DNA from: Rhizophagus irregularis
Taxonomy: Eukaryota > Glomeromycota > Glomeromycetes > Glomerales > Glomeraceae
Assembly (NCBI RefSeq): GCF_026210795.1
Contig: NC_089430.1
Coordinates: forward strand, 4,216,001-4,280,000
DNA length: 64,000 bases
Reading direction: 5' to 3'
Below are positions 35,752 through 47,194 of this stretch, in pieces. Both the position numbers and the translations under genes were made by a program. The notes below the pieces were generated by a model that had not been told where the DNA came from, made no database searches, and saw only the letters and a list, made by a program, of their open reading frames with translations. Numbering within the stretch: the first letter of the stretch is position 1; each line of letters opens with the position of its first letter.

Positions 35752-36790
35752 TTATGATGCTTGTTTAACGAGTTCTTCAATGACTTCGGTAACAGGTTTA
35801 GGAGTGAAACTAAATTTATCATTATCGAACTTTCCGAGCTGCCCTTCTTGCACAATGGTAGCCTTGAAATCCTCCAAGAATGAGGGAACTGGATCGATCT
35901 TGTTTTTGAATCGATTTTTTACATCTTTATCAACAACTACTTCCCATTTTGAACCTTCATAAACCATCATTATTAGTTTATACTACAAAAATTTTACATT
36001 CTAATGACTAATGAAAATTAAATAAAATATGTACTCACCGGTAACTTTTTCAAATATTTCAAGATACTCATTTAACGACAAGTTCGCGCCAGCGACATTA
36101 ATATGACCGTTACGAGCCTCTGGTATTTTGAGTGTCTCTACGGTATATTTTCCAATATCATGCAAAGAAGTGGTGGGAAATATTTTGCTACCATCATCAT
36201 AGAAAGTAGCTTTCTTATTTTTAATATCATATCCCAACCAACCAAAGTATTCTTGAAATAATCCAACATAGATGTATGTATACTCAAGTCCACTTTTTTC
36301 TACTTCTTCTCCAAATTTGATTTTATCGTCAATGAGAACATGAGTTCCAGTTCTTTGTTAAAGAAAAATCGTTATGAATTTATCATAAACGTACAAAAAA
36401 AAACAGAAAAAAAAGAAAATAAACATACTTAAACTTTGCGCCATATTCAGACGGGATGAACCTCTTCACAGAGGCATCTTTAGCAGCGGCTAACAGTGGA
36501 GCTTGTGAATCATAAAAACCCGCGCCTTTAGGATCAAAATTTAAAGTGCTGACAACAACATCGGTTCCTTTAAGAGCCTTGACAAGATCATCATGTTGAC
36601 TATAATCCGCATATACAATTTCTGCACCCTTGGAAGCTAACAATTTAGCCTTTTCATTTTCGTTTTCTGGTTTTCTTCGAAGAATTTTCACGTTATAAGA
36701 TCCATCATTCAAGAATGCCTCAGCGATAGCATAACCCAAAGTACCCGTGCCTCCGGCTATAGCTACGGTTTTAAATTGTGAATCACTCAT
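35752..36790 (-). CDS. NmrA-like / isoflavone-reductase-like NAD(P)-binding protein
   Basis: Exons on the minus strand are 36790-36429, 36352-36039 and 35954-35752, giving 292 aa. The N-terminal Rossmann loop is G13-x2-G16-x2-G19 in 'IAGGTGTLGYAIAEAF', followed by 'VKILRRKP' at the second strand, as expected for NADP(H)-preferring NmrA-like proteins. 'AAAKDASVKRFIPSEYG' is the family signature before the active-site region. Length fits the family (about 300 aa). For exon 3 I use the acceptor in ATGAAG|GTTC because it keeps phase and gives 'VTGSKWEV'; an upstream TAG acceptor would create a stop. Possible roles are a redox sensor or small-molecule reductase; the substrate is unknown. A dead inverted copy lies at 26420-27432. 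Confidence 0.85.
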
Positions 36791-36828
36791 GATATGACGA
36801 ATTTTTTGTTTAAGAGATATTTATCAGT

Positions 36829-36870
36829 ATTTGATAGTTCCTTTTCGTTAAAATCCACCTTATATTAATA
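36829..36870 (-). promoter_or_regulatory. Conserved upstream block of the NmrA-like gene with TATA-like word
   Basis: Read on the minus strand: AATATAAGGTGGATTTTAACG then AAAAGGAACTATCA, about 40-80 bp before the ATG. The dead copy retains the same block (26339-26375) with TATAAATAAGGTGG. Conservation between inverted copies and position suggest a core promoter. Confidence 0.4.
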
Positions 36871-38086
36871 CTTTTCTGAATCAAATGATTATTAATATAG
36901 CTCAGTAATTTATTAAGATAAACAGGTATTGATATTTAAGTTGCATATTAAGATTAAGTGTATTCTATATTTAGATTCTTTGTTAAATGAATATTCTGCA
37001 TCTCTTAAAATCTTGGCGACCATGAGAAGAATCAATTAGTAAGAAAAAGGGATAATAATTAAACAAAATAATATTAATTATACCAAATAGAGTTAAAAAA
37101 TATCATTATTATCATTATTCGGGAAAGATCGGACCAGGATATTCCGTGAATATGAAACACTTTATCCTTAAACAATATGGTGTCATATTTGTCATATTAT
37201 AATTCGCACCTATGAAACTGTTTAAACTACGAACGTTGTGACGTTATACAAGATAAGAATATTTATTCTTATTCCTAAAAAAAAATACTTAAAATTTTTT
37301 GTTTGAGGAGAAAAAATAAATAAATATTCTCGTTCCAAGAATTTACTATTGTCTTTTGTCTCTTTGAAACCCAATAATAGAAAACAATTTATTTAACGGG
37401 AATAGTGAAATGAGTGAAATGCGTGTTCACTAATAATTATTTCATTATGACAATAAAATTTATTTTTATTTTTCTTCTTTTTATATAAAAATCAAAATTA
37501 TTTCTAAAAATGGTAAAGAATAGCTGCGTGTCACATCATTCACATGCCGATCACAACGAGATTTCTTGGATTTCCTATTTTAAGACTTATTTGTTATATA
37601 AAAAGATTAATAATTCAAGTTTATAGTTTGTTCCGTAATTCACTAACCAAGTCAAAAGCACGAGTACTTCGGAAGGGTCGTCACCAAAAGATTTATTTGC
37701 ACGCAAGTTTTGTGGGCGCGGTTTGTGTCGATCTTCGCCATATAAGGAACAAGTGACATTTAAGTGTCTCCTGATCACGTGCAGCCACGAGTTCAAAAAC
37801 ATTAAGTATCTGAGGGACTTAGTTTTTTTTTAGTGTCAAAAATTTATTTGTCACCCCTGTTACACAAAAAACCGCGCCCACAAAATTGGGGTGCGATTTA
37901 TTTTATTACATGGTAATGGGAACCAGTTTATATCGTTTCATAACCTTTAAATCACGTGAATAAACAAAATTTGATTGGCTACTTCATTTGCTTATAGATA
38001 ATCTTTTTTTTAACTTGTCCTTATTTTTTTAAAAAAAATAACGGATAACGGCTTTTTTGTTCTCACTTCTTACGTTCGGAAACCAG
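36871..38086. other. Intergenic, no gene seen; inverted GC-rich words and possible 5' exon at its end
   Basis: 36871-37150 is the remaining upstream homology to the dead NmrA copy. TTTTGTGGGCGCGGTTT at about 37708 recurs inverted at 37868-37884, giving arms about 160 bp apart. CACGTG sits at 37776 and 37953, the latter with GATTGGCTAC nearby. At the right end ACCAG|GTATGT (38086/38087) looks like a splice donor leading into the cassette region. Confidence 0.45.
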
Positions 38087-38176
38087 GTATGTTTATTGTT
38101 TTCTTCCTTTTTTTTCTTTTCTTTTGTTTCTTTAACAAAACGTTTACTAACGTTTTGCTAATTTCTTCTTTTTTTT

Positions 38177-38406
38177 AGATTTCGGGTAGTTGGACATCGG
38201 GATTGGAAGGTAATATTAAAAAATAATTTTTTTGGTGATTTCTTTAATGAAGTATTTACTAATGTTTCGCTTATTCTTTTTCTAGGGTTCAGGTAGTTTA
38301 ATACTGGGCTTGGAAGGTAATATTCGAAATTTTTTTTGGATTTCTTTAACGAAGCGTTTTGCTAATGTTATTTTTTTTTTAGGTTTCAGGTAGTTGGATA
38401 CTAGGT
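38177..38406 (+). repeat. Tandem micro-exon-like cassettes (three units)
   Basis: Three similar 22-31-bp cores lie at 38179-38209, 38286-38316 and 38383-38404 (consensus TTTCRGGTAGTTGGATACT). Each is preceded by a T-rich tract ending in AG and followed by GGTAATATT. They repeat with 107 and 97 bp spacing together with 'ttaacgaagcgtttgctaatgtt' intron-like DNA. An upstream donor-like site is at 38086. They look like duplicated tiny exons of a spliced, probably non-coding or 5'-UTR transcript. No downstream gene was found. Confidence 0.5.
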
Positions 38407-38557
38407 AATATTCAAAAAAGTGGTTTTGTTGATTTTTTAATGAAACATTTACTTTATTTTCTTGATTTTTTCTTGATTTTGAGAACTGAGAAAATAGGAA
38501 GTTTTATTTTTCTGATGCTACAATAAAGGTATATTTTTTAGGGTTTGGTTTTGACTT

Positions 38558-38980
38558 TTGTCTTTTTACTCCCTATTTCACCACACTAACCTTATTTCTT
38601 TCCTTTATTCTTTATTCTTATTTCGTTTCTTTATTCCATTCATTTTATTTCACTTTATTCCTTTTTTTTTCTTACTCCATTTCGTTCTTCATGTTCCATT
38701 TTGTTTCTCATTTTGTGTTTCATATTATTCTTCACTCCTTACTCCATTTTGTTTTTCACTTTCTATTCCATTTGTAATTTACTATCCCATTTTGTACTTC
38801 ATTTCCTGTTCCATTTTGTTTACTTTATATTTTATTTTCACTTTTTCTTATCCTTTTTGTTTTCTTTTTTTCTTTGATTTTTTTTCTTTTCCTCTTCTTT
38901 CATTTCTTCCCCTTTTGTTTCTTTTTTTTCTTTTCTTTTCCTTATTTCATTTATTTTATTCTTTTTTTTATTTAAGAAGT
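38558..38980. repeat. Polypyrimidine low-complexity tract, about 420 bp
   Basis: On the plus strand the tract is almost purely T and C, with recurring CCATTTTGTTT and TTTATTTCA words. The long apparent reading frame here (F/L/S-rich) is a by-product of composition, not a gene. Confidence 0.75.
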
Positions 38981-39844
38981 TCAATTAATCAAATAAAATT
39001 AGATTAGGCGACACAAAGTGGTAAAAATAGTTTTTATATCCTGCCGGGTCAGTTTTTGTTAAGTATTAAAAAAAAATTTTTTTTATATTATTACTATGCC
39101 GGGTGAGAATTTTTTAAAAATTGAAAAAAAAATTTCACATAAAATTTTTGAAAAAAAATTAAAGGCCGGGTTGCCGAGTTATTGATGAAATTTTTATATT
39201 GTGAAAACCATAAAATTAAGTTTGTATGGCATTAGTCATATCGTATTAAAAAATTTAAATAAAAATTCATGTTTTTTTCATAAAATTGTTAGTCGTTTTG
39301 GCTAAATTTTAAGTTTTTTTTTTTAAAAAAAAAATAATAAAATTTTTCATAAAATTAGCCAATCAAAAATTTTATTAAATCACGTGATAGGGTCGCCAAT
39401 TGTCGCCAAGTAATAACGCCCAATAAATATAAAAGCTTAATGATTTTTCAATTCCCATATACGTAAAATACTTAATACCCTTTGAAAATAGTAATAATAA
39501 TAATAATAGTATCCACACTACATAAAATACCCCTTTGGGTATACCTCACTTTAAAAAATCCGGATATTTTACTATAAAGTATAAAAATTTTACCCTCGAT
39601 TATGCCCCCTTAATTAATTCTGTTAGCTTAAGGTCAAAATTATACTTACGATACTCACGTGTACTTGAAGGCTCTCAATTCCGGCCAGTATTAAATATAA
39701 TTTCTTAAAACTACTCTGTTCTTCATTTTTACTGATCTATCAAATAAACCTAAACATATAATTGCTATTATTGGATTAATTCCGGCCAGAATTAGAATAA
39801 TTAAGAAATTGTCCACGCGAAATCATAAAAAATGGAGTATAAAT
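38981..39844. other. Intergenic, no gene seen
   Basis: Three GCCGGGT words (about 39040, 39100, 39165) lie between A/T runs. CACGTG sits at 39381 with AGCCAATC 20 bp upstream, and another at 39656. AATTCCGGCCAG words at about 39675 and 39780 resemble MITE interiors. Confidence 0.45.
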
Positions 39845-40012
39845 ATAAACTGTACTGTACGGTTAGCTAAACTGTACTGTACGAAGTGAGAATTCACCAA
39901 TCAGATTTTATTGTACGATAAATAAAAAAAATTTGAAAAGTATACAATGAGTTATGATTGGCTAAAATATTTTCGTACAGTACAGTTTAGCTGACCGTAC
40001 AGTACAGTTTAT
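39845..40012. mobile_element. 168-bp MITE with 39-bp inverted repeats made of AAACTGTACTGTACG
   Basis: Arms 39845-39883 and 39974-40012 are inverted copies differing at one base. Each arm contains two AAACTGTACTGTACG words around GTTAGCT or GTCAGCT. Even the interior is partly palindromic (CCAATCA / TGATTGG). Flanks are AT-rich, so a target duplication cannot be fixed. Confidence 0.8.
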
Positions 40013-41341
40013 CTATTTACCTTAAAAAATGAAGTGGAGTGAATTGTTCATGAGAAATCAAAAATGGAGTGAGCATGTAAAAATAAAAGAGAAAAAGTGA
40101 ACAAAATTGTCCAAGAACAAAATTAATAATTTATTTATTAATATAAAATAAGAAACTAGCAAGTTGAAAACTAAAAAAATAAATTATCAAGGAGTACCCC
40201 AGAATAACCACAAAAAATTTAACAGATTACAGAATGACCGACATTACAGGAGTTGTGACAGATAATATGTGACGAATAGGATATTTGCCCATGAAAATGG
40301 AAACATGGAGAGGTGCGACACCGGTGATAAAAAAGCCACGTGATTTTCCGTGAAATTTTTCAAATTGCTGCGGTAAGTTACCAAATTAATGATCACCGCT
40401 ATAGTTTTTTATTTACAATTTATAATGGTAGTTAAAATATTTGCGAAAGATTTTGAAATTATACTTACAACAATAGTGTTACGCGGAATCGGCGTGTGTA
40501 AAGAAATCGGCGAGAATTGACAAATATCTCAAATAATCAAAATGAACGGAAGTTCCGACGGGTGAGTTATTAACCTCGTATAACTTGGTATAACTTATGC
40601 CAAGGATAGCTTAAATGAAATGAAGGAGTAATGTATATAGAAGGGTCGAACGAAGGTTGGGAGAGGAATTAGGATTTTAGTGTTAGCTTAATTTTTATTT
40701 TTTAGTTTCAGCTTTGGAATTGTTATTAGAATATTGTAGATATTGTAGCTCGCCAGCTGAGGCAACAATATTTTATAATTTTTGTTTATTTATCTTTGTT
40801 ATGATCTATTTAGGTCCGTTGTACGCAATTTTTCAGGGCCGGAATTAAGATAATGCCAGCCAGTATCTAAAAAAGGTAAATAAAAATTTGACCCGCATTA
40901 TTTGTAGAAGGAATGCTACATTTTATGTATATTTCTTTAATATTATTAATGCTTATTGCAGTATTTGCATTTATTGTTATACATTTATTGTTATTATGAT
41001 TTTTTGTTTTCTCTTTATCGAATATCATCAGAGCAACCATACAATTATCCCAACTACTTAGACGTAAGACGACAAATACATCTATACAATAATGCACTAC
41101 ATTCCATAGTGATTTCTATCTAAAAAATTAAAAATTAAAAAAAACTAAAAAACTATAATACCCAAAAATCTTAAATACAAATTACAACACATTTTCGTTA
41201 GTTATAATTTTTGTTAAGTTAAAACTATCTAAGAATAAAAACTAAATTTACATACATAATATTTTTGCATAACTAAATATTTTGTTAAACTTTACATTTA
41301 TTGTAATCTTTATTTTGTGCTATAAATTATAAATATACCAT
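40013..41341. other. Intergenic, no gene seen
   Basis: CACGTG sits at 40337. At 40542 ATGAACGGAAGTTCCGACGG is followed by GTGAGT, a possible first exon, but no in-frame acceptor exon was found. Other frames are short. Confidence 0.4.
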
Positions 41342-41502
41342 TTATTCACCAAATCCTAAAAGTAATTTAGAATTTCCAGGATAAATAAACATATCATAGC
41401 CACGTAATCACGTAATAGCGTCATTTGGATCGACTTGCACATTAATTTTTTCTCTCAATACAGTTTCCATTTTTTTCAAGGAATGTCGCCATTTCTTCAA
41501 AA
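41342..41502 (-). pseudogene. Terminal coding fragment of unknown gene, one in-frame stop
   Basis: Minus-strand reading gives 'WRHSLKKMETVLREKINV' and 'QVDPNDAIT', then TGA, then 'LRGYDMFIYPGNSKLLLGF' and a TAA at 41344-41342. Composition and residue pattern look protein-like. No domain recognised. It may belong to the same dead locus as the next two fragments, which follow in order on this strand. Confidence 0.4.
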
Positions 41503-41640
41503 AAAATAAAAGATTCAATTAAAGAATAATAATAAAATTTGTAGTTATGAGGATTAAAGTCGTAATTAATATATATAAATTGTTTTATTGTTCATTATAA
41601 TTATAAGAGAATGAATGTATAAAGTATAAACTCTAATCAT

Positions 41641-41785
41641 GGCATTAATCCTAAATGAGCATATTTTTGGGTTTAAAGCGCAATTCTCTTGGGAGATTGC
41701 AAATAGCTCCATATATAGCATCAGAACTGTGAACCGTTCTTTCAAATGACTGAAACCAATCGACGTTAATCATACTATAAGTCTT
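41641..41785 (-). pseudogene. Tnp2-like (CACTA) transposase fragment
   Basis: Minus-strand reading gives 'INVDWFQSFERTVHSSDAIY', then 'GAICNLPRELRFKPKNMLI'. The D-W-F-Q-P/S-F...Y..I-x-N-L-P-R-E-x-R pattern is the core signature of Tnp2-type transposases. One base is lost just after NMLI, which would otherwise continue 'LGLMP'. There are stops upstream. This is a relic of an autonomous CACTA-type element. Confidence 0.65.
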
Positions 41786-42566
41786 CCCCTAGTTATATGT
41801 GGCATTTATATCATTCTTAAATACCAGCATTATGCAATCTAAGTATATTTTTATAAAAATTGGTTATCTTTTAAACAACATACTATAATGCATTAATGCT
41901 AAAGCTTGAAACTAATTAAAACTATATGAGTTTGTATTTCTTTTATTTCTTTTTGAATTAGATAATTCTATAGTTTGCTAGCAATTATTAATGATTTCAC
42001 TTTTTTAAATCTTGCAAGATCATTTGTCTTATAATTTTATATAAATATATAGTTTCCAAATAACTGACATAGTAATATATTTTTGAGAAATAATAAAGTT
42101 ATGATTAGAATAGCATAAAACTATCATTGGTTTCAACCTAATTTTGCATCAAATTATATATATTAACATGTTGGATAATTTTAGTTATTGATAGTTATAT
42201 GTTTTAGGATTGCCTCTATAATAATAATGTGGTATGGGCATATGGCTTGTATTATAGATCTGAAAATTATAATTTTGAATAGCTTAAATAAATAAATAAA
42301 TTGAACTATATAATTTGTTTAAACTGGTTTGATAAAAGGAATTTTGTAAAGATTTAACTGTTAATAATTCTTTCTATGAGTTTATTGTAGTAAGGATATG
42401 TGTCAAAATATATAAAGTCAAATTTATAAATATTATAATGCAAAATTAAGCATTATGTACTGTTATTGGCTATTTTCAATTAAGAAACATGTAAATATTT
42501 AAATATCGACATAATCCAATTTTTTTACAATTATTAATTTTGTTTGTATTTTTTATCTACATATTT

Positions 42567-42815
42567 TCATTTAACGTTAATGATAATAAAATTTATGTTA
42601 AAACTATGTAATATATTGTTTTCATATGAATTTTTATTTATGCTTGTTATACAGTATATTTGTATCATATATATGGCATCTAATATATCTTTAAATGCCA
42701 CCGTTTTACCATAATCAAACTGTAAAAAAATGTATTCAACTATGAAATATTCCAATGTTAAACCTGAATAAACTTTGTAAAGTTCTTCTACACCAGGCTC
42801 TAAAATCTTTAACAT
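42567..42815 (-). pseudogene. Coding-like fragment, unrecognised
   Basis: An ATG-started 82-codon frame (MLKILEPGVEELYKVYSG..., then LQFDYGKTVAFKDILDAIYM) reads like real protein for its first 55 codons, then degenerates. It lies upstream of the Tnp2-like fragment on the same strand, so it may come from the same element. No family recognised. Confidence 0.35.
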
Positions 42816-45800
42816 ATTGCATTATGTATTATTAGAAAGTAAGGTTTAAATAAGTCAATGTTCTTATTTTTCATATATCATAATTATTTCTTTGAAATAA
42901 GAATATCTTTGAAAAGAAATATTCCTTCTTAAATGTAATTATTTATAATATATTTTATCTGTTATTGCAAAGCAGAAAGGTTAAGATACTCTGTTTGTTT
43001 AGAGCCTTAGAGCCGGCCTAACATCTTTATAATAAATAAATTATTTAAATGTTATAAATTGATGATAATAGTGCCAGATGACTTCCTTGGTAAGCAAAGG
43101 AGTCCAGGTTAAAATATTACTAACAAAATTCTAAGCTGAATTAAATCTAACTTTAACTTACAATATACCAGTTATTTTATGAAATTTCTAAATCAAATTT
43201 ATGATATAACTCTATATTAATGATATTTAATAACATCTTGATTGCTATTTGAAATTGATAATGTTAATTTAAATTTAAATAAAAATTAATTGATTACAAT
43301 TACTTATTTATCAAAATTTCATGTTAAAAAGTATTATATATTTATTTTTAAGTAAGTTCTTGAGTTAAATGATGAAATAGGTTTGCAATATTTTGAGAAC
43401 GAGTGAAAACTCACTTTGTAGTTTTAATTTTGATTAATATGTAATGTGAATGCTTTGCTTATTACTATAAAGTTTAAGAACAGATATGTGTTTTCAGAGA
43501 GTATTGTTCCTTTATAATTCAATTATGTAATTTATGAATTTTTGCAGAAATATGTAACATTGTTTACAGAATATTTATTCTTTTATATATATTCTTTGTA
43601 ACTTGGAATAAATCCAAATAATTTATTTAGCTTTAAGTGTTCATCGTTGTATCAATTGTCTTTTTTATTTAACTGCATCAGATTAATTCTCTATATTTAA
43701 ATTGTTATTTGTTAACTAATGAATAATTTTAATTATATATGTTTCGTAATAAATTCTCTAACTTTTTTTTCCTGTATTTTTACTGCTTATAACATAGACT
43801 GGTAATTATTTTAGTATATTTTATTTTTTTTAGCAATTACTAAATGAATAATTTGAAGCGAATATGTTTTATAAGTTGTAGTTATATATTGTATTTTTTT
43901 TAAATTTTTTTTTTATTTGGTTATTTAATAGTTTTTCATTGTATTTCTTAAATTGATGATAATAATTATAATGTGTATGACACTATTTAATCATTTAATC
44001 ATATGAATGCAAGTCATCCTATTTGATATTTATAGAAATAGCTATCAAACTTTGTTTTCACATGAAATTCTTATGAAAAATGATTGAAAATGATAATTTT
44101 TGGATTTAAAACCAAATCCTAATAACAATTTGATGTTGCTTGTAAAAATACATTTTTGATTTATAATGAAATAATTACTTTCTTGGAAGTTAATAGTAAC
44201 TTATTTGATGTGACTGATGTAGTGTTAACAAAACACTTTTAGAAATAACAAATTATATTTATTAACATATTAATTATAATAATAATAACTTACTGTTGTT
44301 TGGTGAGATATGCTGTAATTTATATTTGATATAATAGATATACACCTGAGGCACAACATGTATATATTTTTGAAAATAAATACTATAATGCAAAAATAAA
44401 GAATTTAGCTAAATTTTAATGTCATTATTTTCCTATAGTTTTTATCAATATTTAAATAATAAATAATACATTTTACCAAATAATCTTTTCGTGATTTTTT
44501 TAATTCAAAATTATGACTATTGAGCTAATATATACTTTATTACTTTTATTATACCAAAAGAATTTTCTCACATCAATTTTTACATTGTTCTACCAATTCG
44601 ACCAATATAATCTAATAAACAATTCGTCAATGTAAATTTCAAAAATTACTAACTAAAAAAGAAATATAATCAAATAAATATAAATGGAGCATAATTATAT
44701 TAAGAAGATTTATACTAATACTGAAGCATACTGATGATCATGTGATGCAAATTTCACTTTTTACCAGAAGCTTTTCCATCTGTAATGGACCATTTTATCT
44801 TTAATTCGGTATATAATCACGTTGGCGAGCGAACTTTAGGGTCACTAGGTAAGTTAAAATTTTCAAATGTGCCACATCTTTTTACTGCTTGTTTGAGAGA
44901 GAATTTTTTTTAATAAAAATTACTCGTCACCCACTATATGTCATATTGTTAAAAGGTTAATTTTAGCAGGGTTAGTTTTAGCGAGTAGCGACGCCTTAAT
45001 TAACAAATATACATTTAATTAAAAATATACATTTTCTAAAAATGTCATTCAAAATCGTCTTCAAATTTTCTAAAAAAAATATAGAGGTTATAAATTAAAG
45101 TATAAATATTTTAAATTTAAAAATCTTTAAAATGAAAAGGTATGTTTCTCATCTCTTAATAAAATTTGCTAATTATAGTTTACATAAAGTGATAAACTTG
45201 AGAGATTTGAATAATTTTTTTTTATTAAAGAAAGGTTGTCGATATGGTTAATTACACATAGAAAACAAAAAAAAAAGTGACCTATTGACCCGTTAAATCA
45301 GCCATCTCTTTTGCAGGATTACTAATAATCTTGCATTTGTTTGAACATGACGATCATGTCACAATTTTTTATACTCTGACAAAGTAGCTATAGCAAATGA
45401 GAAATTTTTAATAATCTTACGTACAATTGATCGGCAAATCACCTGATTACGGTAATTTCGGGACTAGGCTCGTGATAGCTTGACATTCATAACGTCATCC
45501 AGAACGTGACATTCTGCCCAATGCTCTAAAAAAAATCCTATCCTTTAATTGTATTTTCGCAATGACCATTTATATAATTGATGTTGCTTCTGGGTTTTCA
45601 ATCATATTTTACATTTTTACTAGTAGCAATTTATATTTGATGAAATTATGAGCACTTTATCACTAACATATGGCTTTAATTAATTGTATTTTGTATTTTA
45701 TAGAGCTTTACTAATACTACTTTATTATAATTTTCAGACAAAATTTAACCGAAGCGAGCTACGGCGATAAATTATTATAAAGATTGAAATTATGTGTATT

Positions 45801-45950
45801 ATACTAACCACGAAAAGATCAATACACTTGCGCATAAATTCTTAAACTATTAAAACTGAATATAACGTTTACAAGTTTATATAACGAATTGCTTATGTAT
45901 TTGATTAAAAATATCTTAAGTTGAATAAAAAAATTCTCTAGTAAATTTCT
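42816..45950. other. Long intergenic stretch, no gene seen
   Basis: About 3.1 kb, very AT-rich. No frame above 60 codons, no recognisable motif, no terminal repeats found by eye. 43900-44500 is especially poor in G+C. Confidence 0.5.
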
Positions 45951-46664
45951 TTATAATCCACCACTTTCGAGAATAAATTGACTGCAATAATTTTTAAGCT
46001 GGTTGGTATTATTAGTTTCTGCAAAATTTTTTATTTGTCTCACATCAATCTGGTGACCGATCGTGAAAGCCTTACTTCCATCAACTCTTTCAGATGATCT
46101 AAGCTGTAATTATTTGCAAACTTAAGCAGATCTTTATATCGTTCAAAAATATCCGCGCTTCTTCTCGAGGGTTGTCATATTCATAATCCATATATTCTGC
46201 CTAAAAAAAATTACAGCTAATAAGAAATATATCATTTTATAATTTTTATAATTATATACCTTATCGTAAATTGATGGCGCACATCATCGATATTCTGACC
46301 GTATAAGTAGCGTAACAAGACGCACACCGAGTTAGGTTCAACGTATTCAAGTGTTCAACATCGTTAATAATAATAGAAGAGCTTATTGTGACTGGCCTTT
46401 ATTCTTTCACCGTTAACCTCGATTGGACATGAAGTCTGACATGCATTTCATTATTTGATCGTTTTACTTCTCGCACCAGCTCTTTTGAGCATTGTAGGAT
46501 ATTTAGCAAGACTTGGCTTGATATTTTTTTCTTCACTTGCTCACTGTTTAAAACTAATTCTCTTACAGATGCCCAGTCTTCAGATTTAAAGGGATCAAGA
46601 TCTTTATGAAATTAAGGAATAATTTGTCATATGGATGAATTTCTGTTAAGTCATCTATCTTCAT
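45951..46664 (-). pseudogene. BTB/POZ-domain gene, decayed
   Basis: An ATG at 46664-46662 starts 'MKIDDLTEIHPYDKLFLNF'. Continuing in shifted frames are 'DPFKSEDWASVRELVLNSEQ', then 'NGERIKASHNKLFYY'-like, then 'LEYVEPNSVCVLLRYLYGQ' (BTB core). An intron (about 46205-46265) follows, and exon 2 reads 'AEYMDYEYDNPREEARIF...' and 'YKDLLKFANNYSLDHLKELM' to a stop at 45951-45953. At least three frameshifts and an internal TGA make it inactive. The order of BTB segments matches the family. Confidence 0.65.
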
Positions 46665-46699
46665 TTAAACTTTCTTTTTCTAGCCAGTTATAAACCACA

Positions 46700-46940
46700 T
46701 AAACATTAATCTAAATTTTTTCGGTTCCCTTTAATTTTTTTTCTTGAACCGATCTTTTACTTTCGGTTCTTTCTTTTTTTTCAAATTTCTTCTTTTCTCT
46801 TTCGAAACACTTTTTCATTTCTTTTTTCATTTCTTTTTTTAAAAATTTTTCATTTTTTTTTTTCATTTTTTTTCCAAACCGAAATTTTTTTTTTGTTTTT
46901 TTTCATTCTTTCCCCGTCCAAACCGAAAAACCATTATTGT
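46700..46940. repeat. T-rich low-complexity tract with 'aaccgaaa' words
   Basis: Same type as 20255-20420 and 24500-24860: CGGTTC / AACCGAAA words between T runs. Confidence 0.5.
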
Positions 46941-47194
46941 TTTTTTTTATTAAATAATCTTATTATTTCGGTATTACTGTATGTAATTAACCACTATAAT
47001 TATAAAAACAAAAACATTTTGAGTACTAGATCCTTTAATTAGATCCTGTATTTGTTGCAATTGATGTGTAATTTCTTGAGAATTTAAAGGACTAATAAAC
47101 TTTATTTAAACTTTTACATATAATTTTTTTTAAAAACTAATACATAAACTTTTTTAACTCTCAATATGAACTAAAAAAGCTAAACGATAATATA

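Noticed and set aside
38558-39007. 149-codon frame rich in F, L and S
   Set aside because: Produced by a polypyrimidine tract; it looks like a membrane protein only because T/C codons encode hydrophobic residues.
40542-40860. New gene starting ATGAACGGAAG with donor at 40562
   Set aside because: Tested acceptors near 40705 and 40711 give an early stop or need another phase; no convincing continuation.
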